From Streptomyces sp. CB02923 (lineage in GTDB: Bacteria > Actinomycetota > Actinomycetes > Streptomycetales > Streptomycetaceae), in NCBI RefSeq assembly GCF_001905005.1, contig NZ_LWKZ01000023.1, positions 434,001 through 498,000 on the forward strand: 64,000 bases of DNA. Direction: 5' to 3'. The notes under the pieces were generated by a model, which saw only the letters and a list, made by a program, of their open reading frames with translations, did not search any database and had not been told where the DNA came from. Positions 59,073-64,000 of the stretch are shown one piece after another. The first letter of the stretch is position 1; each line of letters starts with the position of its first letter. Position numbers and translations under genes: made by a program.

Positions 59073-60437
59073 GTGTTCTTCGTCGACACCCTGGCGTTCG
59101 AGGGTCTGGGCAACCGCAGTTACCTGGCCGGCGGCGACGGCGCCGCGGTCGTGATCGACCCGCCGCGCGACATCGACCAGGTGATAACCGCCGCGGCGAG
59201 ACGCGGGGTGCGTATCGCCTACGTGGCGGAGACCCACCTGCACAACGACTACGTCACCGGCGGCCTGGAACTGGCCCGCGTCACCGGCGCCGCCTACCTG
59301 GTCCCGGCCGCCGCGAAGGTCGCGTTCACCCGCACTCCCGTCGCCGACGGCGACACGGTCACGGTGGACGACGGCCTGGTGCTGCGGGCCATCGCCACCC
59401 CCGGCCACACCCCGCACCACACCTCGTACGCACTGGAGGACGACGGGCGGGCGGTGGCGGCCTTCACCGGCGGATCGCTGCTGATCGGCACGGTCGGCCG
59501 TCCGGACCTGGTCGAGCCGCGGCTGACCGAGCAGCTGGCCCGTGCCCAGTACGCCTCCGCCCACCGCCTCGCCGGGGAACTCGACGACGAGGTGCCGGTG
59601 CTGCCCACCCACGGGTTCGGCAGCTTCTGCTCCTCCTCCCAGGCCGAAGGCGACGCCACCACGATCGGCAAGGAACGTACGGCCAACGACGCGCTCACCC
59701 TGGACGTGGACACCTTCGTCGCCCGTACGCTGGCCGGTCTGGAGGACGTGCCCGCGTACTACGCCCACATGGGCCCGGCCAACGCCGCAGGCCCCGCCCC
59801 CGTCGACCTCACGCCGCCCGAGCGTGCCGACGCGCGGCAGATAGCCGAGCGGCTCGCCGCGGGGGAGTGGGTGGTGGACCTGCGCAGCCGCGTCGCCTTC
59901 GCCGCGGGGCATGTGGCCGGATCGTTCAACTTCGAGGGCGACGGCAAGCTGGCGACGTACCTGGCCTGGCTGATCCCGTGGGGCAAGCCCGTCACCCTCC
60001 TCGCCGGGACGCCGGAGCGGATCGCCGACGCCCAGCGGGAGCTGACCCGGGTCGGCATCGACCGTCCGGCCGCCGCCGCGACCGGCGGACCGGCCGACTG
60101 GATCCGCGAGGGCGAGGAGCCCGCCGCGTTCCCGCGTGCCGCCTTCGCCGATCTCGCCGCCGCCCGTGGGCGCGGCGAAGAGGTGGTGGTGCTCGATGTG
60201 CGCCGCGCCTCGGAACGCGCGGGCGGCCATGTCGAGGACTCGGTGCACATACCGGTCCACGAACTGCACGGCCGGATCGGTGAGGTCCCGCCGGGCACCG
60301 TGTGGGTGCACTGCGCGGGCGGGATGCGTGCGGCCATCGCCGCCTCCCTCCTGGACGCCGTGGGGCGGCAGGTCGTCGCCGTCGACGACGGCTTCGAGGC
60401 CGCCGTCGACGCGGGGCTGACCGTCACCCGTTCCTGA
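59073..60437 (+). CDS. CstB-like persulfide dioxygenase-rhodanese fusion
   Basis: Protein of 454 residues. Residues 1-250 are a metallo-beta-lactamase fold of the persulfide-dioxygenase type: AETHLHNDYVTGGLELAR, TPGHTPHHTSYAL, VLPTHGFGSFCSSSQ. Residues 265-350 form a rhodanese-like domain with no Cys at the active loop (TLLAGTPERIAD). Residues 365-454 are a second rhodanese with catalytic Cys in VWVHCAGGMRAAIAA. This three-part layout is that of CstB, which oxidises persulfides and releases thiosulfate or sulfite. The GTG at 59073 follows GGAGGAGGC. Two operators precede it. Confidence 0.9.
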   Translation: MFFVDTLAFEGLGNRSYLAGGDGAAVVIDPPRDIDQVITAAARRGVRIAYVAETHLHNDYVTGGLELARVTGAAYLVPAAAKVAFTRTPVADGDTVTVDDGLVLRAIATPGHTPHHTSYALEDDGRAVAAFTGGSLLIGTVGRPDLVEPRLTEQLARAQYASAHRLAGELDDEVPVLPTHGFGSFCSSSQAEGDATTIGKERTANDALTLDVDTFVARTLAGLEDVPAYYAHMGPANAAGPAPVDLTPPERADARQIAERLAAGEWVVDLRSRVAFAAGHVAGSFNFEGDGKLATYLAWLIPWGKPVTLLAGTPERIADAQRELTRVGIDRPAAAATGGPADWIREGEEPAAFPRAAFADLAAARGRGEEVVVLDVRRASERAGGHVEDSVHIPVHELHGRIGEVPPGTVWVHCAGGMRAAIAASLLDAVGRQVVAVDDGFEAAVDAGLTVTRS

Positions 60438-60574
60438 GTCCCCGCATTCCCGTATCCCTCTCGTATCCCTCTCGAATCACCCTCGTACCGAAGGCGCGTG
60501 ATGTTCCTCTACCGATGTGGGCGGAGCCCCGGGCTCCCGGTCGCCGACGCGAGCGGGCGGGACGGCTCGGCAGC

Positions 60575-61321
60575 GTGAGTGCTCTGGTTCTGGCCCTCTT
60601 CGCGGGGGCCGTGGTCGGGCTGGCGCTCGGCGCGCTCGGTGGCGGTGGCAGCGTCCTGGCCGTGCCGGCGCTGATCTACCTGCTCGGTTTCACGCCCGCC
60701 GCGGCCACCACCGCGAGTCTGCTCATCGTCACCGCCACCTCCCTGACCGCGCTGTACGCCCACGCGCGGGCCGGGCACGTGCGGTGGAAGGCGGGGGCGG
60801 CCTTCGCCGCCGCCGGTGTCCTGCCCGCGGCTCTCGCCGGAGCCGCCGCAGCCCGCCTGCCCCAAGCCGCTCTCACCATCGCCTTCGCGGGCGTCGCCGC
60901 CCTCGCCGCGGTCATGATGCTGCGCCCCGCCGCGGCGGCGGCCGAAAGCCGCGGGGTCCGGCCGGGAAGGGCGGCGGGGGCCGGAGCGGGGCTCGGTGCC
61001 CTGACCGGACTGCTCGGGGTGGGAGGAGGCTTCCTCGCCGTCCCGGCCCTGGTCACCGTGCTGGCCTTCGAGATGCAGGCTGCCGTCGGCACCAGTCTGC
61101 TGGTCATCACCGTCAACTCTCTGGCCTCCCTGGCCACCCGCTTCGGGGCGGCCGGCTCGCTGGACTGGGCGGTCGTCGGTCCGTTCACCGCGGCCGCCGT
61201 CCTGGGGGCCTGGGACGGAAAACGCCTCGCCGCGAAGGTCTCCGGGCCTCGTCTGCAACGCCTGTTCGCCTTCGTGCTGCTGGGTGTCGCGGCCTTCATG
61301 CTGGTCGAGGCGGTGATGTGA
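60575..61321 (+). CDS. TauE/SafE-family sulfite/anion exporter
   Basis: Membrane protein of about 248 residues with two related halves. Repeat 1 is FAGAVVGLALGALGGGGSVLAVPALIYLLG, repeat 2 GLGALTGLLGVGGGFLAVPALVTVL; about eight helices. The GTG at 60575 gives the standard N-terminus; an in-frame ATG at 60515 would add an Arg-rich extension. It follows the persulfide dioxygenase gene by 137 bases. Export of the sulfite formed by that enzyme is the natural reading and is how such exporters work in sulfide-detoxification operons. Confidence 0.86.
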   Translation: MSALVLALFAGAVVGLALGALGGGGSVLAVPALIYLLGFTPAAATTASLLIVTATSLTALYAHARAGHVRWKAGAAFAAAGVLPAALAGAAAARLPQAALTIAFAGVAALAAVMMLRPAAAAAESRGVRPGRAAGAGAGLGALTGLLGVGGGFLAVPALVTVLAFEMQAAVGTSLLVITVNSLASLATRFGAAGSLDWAVVGPFTAAAVLGAWDGKRLAAKVSGPRLQRLFAFVLLGVAAFMLVEAVM

Positions 61322-61415
61322 GACGTGAGACGTGGGCCCCGTGGAGGTGGTGGTACGGGTGGCGCAGGCCTCCCCCTCCGCATGTCTCCCCCCCCGCATG
61401 CCTCCCGCGCATGCC

Positions 61416-61694
61416 TCAGGCCAGCGAAAGGAAGAGCTTCTCCAGTCTCGCCCGCATCTGCTCCCGGTCGCCGCCGGTCCGCTCCCCGTCGGCCATGCAG
61501 TGCTGGAGGCCCGTCGCGATGATCGCGAACCCGGCCCGGTCCAGCGCGCGGGAGACCGCGGCGAGCTGCGTGATGACGTCCTCGCAGTCCCGGCCGTCCT
61601 CGATCATCTTGATGATCCCGGCGATCTGCCCCTGCGCCCGCCGCAGCCGGTTGAGCACGCTCTTCAGCTCGTCGGCCGCCATCTCCAGCTCCAT
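61416..61694 (-). CDS. CsoR-family repressor, CstR-like (persulfide sensor)
   Basis: Four-helix repressor of 92 residues. LKSVLNRLRRAQGQIAGIIKMIEDGRDCEDVITQLAAV is the DUF156 core. Cys37 and Cys66 (ATGLQHCM) are kept, while the position of the copper-ligand His of CsoR is Gly62. Two Cys without that His is the pattern of CstR, which senses persulfides by disulfide or polysulfide linkage. The ATG at 61694 follows GAGGAGGAAGC. It faces the membrane rhodanese with an operator (61770) in the promoter. Confidence 0.87.
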   Translation of the reverse strand: MELEMAADELKSVLNRLRRAQGQIAGIIKMIEDGRDCEDVITQLAAVSRALDRAGFAIIATGLQHCMADGERTGGDREQMRARLEKLFLSLA

Positions 61695-61769
61695 GCTTCC
61701 TCCTCGGTGGACGTTCCGGACACCCGACGTGTCCCGGATACCGGATGTCCCGGACATCACCTGCCCCGG

Positions 61770-61785
61770 ATACCCCCATGGGTAT
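61770..61785. promoter_or_regulatory. CstR-type operator between repressor and rhodanese genes
   Basis: ATACCCCCATGGGTAT, a near-perfect palindrome identical in plan to the sites at 58995 and 59032. It lies 75 bases ahead of the repressor start and 53 ahead of the rhodanese start, so it should control both. Confidence 0.82.
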
Positions 61786-61838
61786 CTTAATCCGTTCGGG
61801 GCCCGCCCTCTCCCCGGCGAAGAAACGAAAAGGAACTC

Positions 61839-62411
61839 ATGCACATGATCACCCACGCCGCCCTCCACCCCGGCCAGGCAGCCGACCGCCTGAGCGCCTG
61901 CACCGTCGTCGACGTACGCACTCCCGGCGAGTACGCCGCAGGCCACCTGCCCGGTGCCCACAACATCCCGCTCGACCACCTCGCCACCGCCCTGCCCGCC
62001 CTCAAGGCGGCAGCCGCCCGGGGCGAGCTGCTGATGGTCTGCGCTTCCGGCAACCGCTCCGCCACCGCCTGCGCGCAGCTCGCCGCCGCCGGCATTCCCG
62101 CCGCCACCCTCACCGGCGGCACCGCAGCCTGGACCGCGCAGGGCCACCCCGTCGAACGCGAGGAGAACGTCAAGGCGGTCTGGCCCATGGAACGCCAGGT
62201 CCGCCTCGCCGCCGGCTCCCTCGTCGTGGCCGGACTCGCGCTCGGCACCCGCTACCGTCGTGCCCGCTGGCTGTCCGCCGCGATCGGCGGCGGACTGGTC
62301 TTCTCCGCCGCCACCAACACCTGCGGCCTGGCCGCCCTGCTCGCCAGGCTTCCCCACAACCAGCCCCGCGCCACCGACCTCGACGCCACGCTCGCAGCGC
62401 TCGGCGGGTGA
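61839..62411 (+). CDS. Rhodanese with C-terminal membrane domain (YgaP-like)
   Basis: Protein of 190 residues. Residues 1-110 are a single rhodanese domain: TVVDVRTPGEYAAGHLPGAHNIPLD and the active Cys in LLMVCASGNRSATAC. The rest is a DUF2892-type part with two transmembrane helices (LAAGSLVVAGLALGTRY and LSAAIGGGLVFSAATNTCGLAALLARLP). It handles sulfane sulfur at the membrane. The ATG at 61839 follows AAAAGGAACTC. Likely under CstR control through the site at 61770. Confidence 0.88.
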   Translation: MHMITHAALHPGQAADRLSACTVVDVRTPGEYAAGHLPGAHNIPLDHLATALPALKAAAARGELLMVCASGNRSATACAQLAAAGIPAATLTGGTAAWTAQGHPVEREENVKAVWPMERQVRLAAGSLVVAGLALGTRYRRARWLSAAIGGGLVFSAATNTCGLAALLARLPHNQPRATDLDATLAALGG

Positions 62412-62724
62412 CCGGCAGAGCCCGGCGCATTCCCCCGGGCCCATTCCCCGCGGAAAACAACCGGTTGGACGCGCAATTCCCCGGTGCTCGTCCAACCGGT
62501 CGTGGTTGACCCCGTACGTACGAGATCGCAGAGTGAGGGCTGTCGAACCTCGAATCGCGGAACTCCGAACGGTCATTGACCGACCTGGAATGCACGGGAC
62601 GCGCGGAATTCGCCGCACGCTCGAAAGCGCGGTGCCGCCGGTCGTCGTGGTGCCGGGTCGGGTCGTATGTCCGCAGGTCCGCGTGCGTACGGCCGAGTCC
62701 GCGTGCTCCGCCGAAGGGGGAATC
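62412..62724. other. Intergenic region downstream of the sulfur island
   Basis: No gene was recognised in these 313 bases. The strong hairpin at 62460-62500 closes the rhodanese transcript. Confidence 0.5.
62460..62500 (+). terminator. 12-bp hairpin downstream of the rhodanese gene
   Basis: ACCGGTTGGACG pairs perfectly with CGTCCAACCGGT across a 17-base loop, 48 bases after the stop. No T-tract follows. Confidence 0.6.
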
Positions 62725-62976
62725 ATGAACGGCCTGACGTACTCCATCCTGTCCCTCTCCGCACGCCGGAAAGGGATATGGCCGACGGCCGCCTTCTTAC
62801 GGAAACCGCACCGCACATACCCTCGGCCGCTGACGGATTCCTTACCGGGGACGTTTTCGCCGTGCCGGGTTCACCACCACCGGTCCGGTGCCGAACGGAT
62901 ACCCGACCGCCGCGGACACGGCTGCCGGTCCCGGTGCCGGTCCCGGTGCCGGTTCACCACCGGGACCGCACGATGA
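62725..62976 (+). CDS. Doubtful 83-residue open frame
   Basis: An ATG at 62725 follows GAAGGGGGAATC, a good ribosome site. The product starts MNGLTYSILSLSARRKGIWP and then becomes His/Arg/Cys-rich through GGTGCCGGTCCC repeats before ending at the tandem repeat. No family was recognised. The start signal may be a relic of a disrupted gene. Confidence 0.22.
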   Translation: MNGLTYSILSLSARRKGIWPTAAFLRKPHRTYPRPLTDSLPGTFSPCRVHHHRSGAERIPDRRGHGCRSRCRSRCRFTTGTAR

Positions 62977-63040
62977 CCGGCCCGCGCATCGGCTCGCGTA
63001 CCGGCCCGCGCATCGGCTCGCGTACCGGCCCGCGTACCGG
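62977..63040. repeat. 24-bp tandem repeat, 2.5 copies
   Basis: Two exact 24-bp units (core CCGGCCCGCGCATCGGCTCG followed by CGTA) and a shortened third copy lie directly upstream of the NRPS-like fragment. A looser GGTGCCGGTCCC repeat precedes them at about 62930-62955. Confidence 0.75.
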
Positions 63041-63067
63041 CGGTGCTGCTCGCGGCGCTGGCGGGAG

Positions 63068-63574
63068 CCGTCGTATGCGGATGGCCGCCTGCTCAAAGCC
63101 GTCAAGGAACAGACCCGGGCCGTACCGGGGGACGGACTCCACGACGCCCCGGAGGGCGCGGGCCTCCCGGTTCCCCGCATCAGCTTCAACTGCATGGGCC
63201 GCTTGCCCGCCGCCCGCGACCGGACGGGCCCGCCCGAAGCCTGGGAACTGACCGGCGAACCGGCCATCGGCTCCTCGTCCGATCCGGACATGCCCGCTCC
63301 GCACGTACTGGAAGCAAGCGCGCTCATCCGGGACACCACGGACGGTGCGGCGTTGCCCCTCACGCTGACCTGGCCGGACCAGATGCTGGACGAGACAGTG
63401 GCGGCCCACCTCGGCCGCCTCTGGCTGGACATGCTGGACGGCCTGGCCGCCCATACGGACACCCCGGAAGCCGGCGGACACACCCCCTCCGACTTCCCGC
63501 TCCTCGACCTGGACCAGGACGAGATTGAACAATTCAAGGCAATAGCGGACCAGTTGACAGAGGAGACGGCGCGG
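63068..63574 (+). pseudogene. Fragment of an NRPS condensation/epimerisation domain
   Basis: One frame (codons starting at 63071) gives SYADGRLLKAVKEQTRAVPG, then RISFNCMGRLPAA, SSSDPDMPAPHVLEASALIR, LTLTWPDQMLDETVAAHLGR and TPSDFPLLDLDQDEIEQFKA. This is the C-terminal third of a condensation or epimerisation-type domain (usual cues: LKAVKEQLRAVP, FNYLGR, TPSDFPLVxLxQDEI). No start codon, no N-terminal two-thirds with the HHxxxDG site, and a short deletion after AVPGDGL. The frame has no stop before the window end, running through the next gene out of frame. It is a decayed remnant of an NRPS. Confidence 0.7.
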
Positions 63575-63723
63575 TGGGCGGGGGCACGCGGGGTTACGCA
63601 TCGACAAGGCGCCCACCTGCGACGACGGAAGATCCACCGGCCTGGCGGGACCGTCCGGGGCACCGCTTACACTCACCATGGCGCCGGACTGACACGGCGC
63701 AAGTGCAACCGTAAGGAGCAAGG

Positions 63724-64000
63724 GTGTTGGAGCAGGGCTACCCCGTGGACCGGATCGATACCGGTACGGCTCACTCGGCGCGCGTGTACGACTACATCCT
63801 CGGCGGCAAGGACCACTACGCGGTGGACCGCGAGGCCGGAGACGCGATGTGCAAGGAATGGCGCGCGTTGCCCGTACACATGCGGGCCAACCGGAAGTTC
63901 ATGCACCGCGCGGCCCGCTACCTGGCCCGCGAGGAAGGCATCGGGCAGTTCCTCGACATCGGCACCGGCCTGCCGACCTCACCGAATCTGCACGAGGTGG
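63724..64000 (+). CDS. DUF574 SAM-dependent methyltransferase, N-terminal part (runs off right edge)
   Basis: First 92 residues of an actinobacterial DUF574 protein. DTGTAHSARVYDYILGGKDHYAVDREAG is the family N-terminal signature, then RANRKFMHRAARYLAREEGI and the SAM-binding motif I FLDIGTGLPTSPNLHEV. The GTG at 63724 follows AAGGAGCAAGG. The full family length is about 270 residues. Substrates of DUF574 enzymes are largely unknown. It starts 150 bases after the NRPS-like fragment. Confidence 0.9.
   Translation, partial: MLEQGYPVDRIDTGTAHSARVYDYILGGKDHYAVDREAGDAMCKEWRALPVHMRANRKFMHRAARYLAREEGIGQFLDIGTGLPTSPNLHEV

Noticed and set aside
60515..60574. Upstream ATG for the TauE/SafE gene of the sulfur island
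   Set aside because: It would add an Arg-rich stretch ahead of the first helix and has no Shine-Dalgarno; the GTG at 60575 gives the family N-terminus.
63043..63528. 161-residue plus-strand frame over the NRPS fragment
   Set aside because: It is Arg/Pro/Gly-rich without family likeness; the neighbouring frame gives clear condensation-domain motifs.

Overview
The window is chromosomal DNA from a high-GC actinomycete, almost certainly a Streptomyces or close relative. The grounds are the very strong G/C third-position bias, GTG and TTG starts with purine-rich Shine-Dalgarno sites, an AfsR/SARP-type regulator, paired GAF-ANTAR proteins, DUF574, LppU and GPP34 families, and DmdR/IdeR-type iron boxes. 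The region is accessory in character: many small operons each with its own local regulator, and several specialised-metabolism islands. No rRNA, tRNA, CRISPR array or intact insertion sequence was found.

Left part (1-15 kb). The left edge carries the N-terminal half of respiratory nitrate reductase NarG (minus strand). Next is a minus-strand set that looks like amino-acid chemistry: a VioC/OrfP-like Fe(II)/2OG hydroxylase, a TauE/SafE exporter, an FMN 2-hydroxyacid oxidase and a PLP aminotransferase. After a gene-poor stretch come a secreted DUF5995 protein, an MFS transporter coupled to a phytanoyl-CoA-type dioxygenase, and a DEDDh exonuclease. Then follows a tight three-gene operon (flavin hydroxylase, aryl-acid ligase, chorismate-lyase-like protein) that could make and activate a 4-hydroxybenzoate-type acid.

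Middle-left (15-31 kb). An LppU-type membrane protein converges on a 922-residue SARP/NB-ARC regulator, which diverges from two overlapping ATP-grasp genes. After these come a MarR gene facing an alpha/beta hydrolase with two identical 17-bp palindromes at its start, a TetR gene with a 20-bp palindrome followed by a TetX-like flavoprotein, an SGNH hydrolase behind another TetR with its own palindrome, an amidase, a GNAT, a DoxX protein, a cupin, and a divergent MocR/PdxR regulator.

Centre (31-50 kb). A terpenoid island holds a class I terpene-synthase-like protein fused to a GXWXG/DUF4334 domain, a divergent class II cyclase, a cytochrome P450 and an SDR. Two GAF-ANTAR proteins separate it from an iron-box-controlled catecholate siderophore locus: two FecCD permeases, a lipoprotein receptor, a stand-alone aryl carrier protein, an EntF-like NRPS with a serine code, a beta-propeller protein and an enterochelin-type esterase. 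DHB synthesis, EntE, the transport ATPase and MbtH are not in the window.

Right part (50-64 kb). There is a TetR/pobA pair, a 52-codon small gene, an HxlR/crotonase pair with a perfect inverted repeat, a second pair of GAF-ANTAR genes, two exported or membrane proteins, a GPP34 protein, and a persulfide-detoxification island (CstB-like MBL-rhodanese, TauE/SafE exporter, CstR-like repressor, membrane rhodanese) with three matching ATACCC-N4-GGGTAT-type sites. The right edge has a decayed NRPS condensation-domain fragment next to 24-bp repeats and the start of a DUF574 methyltransferase.
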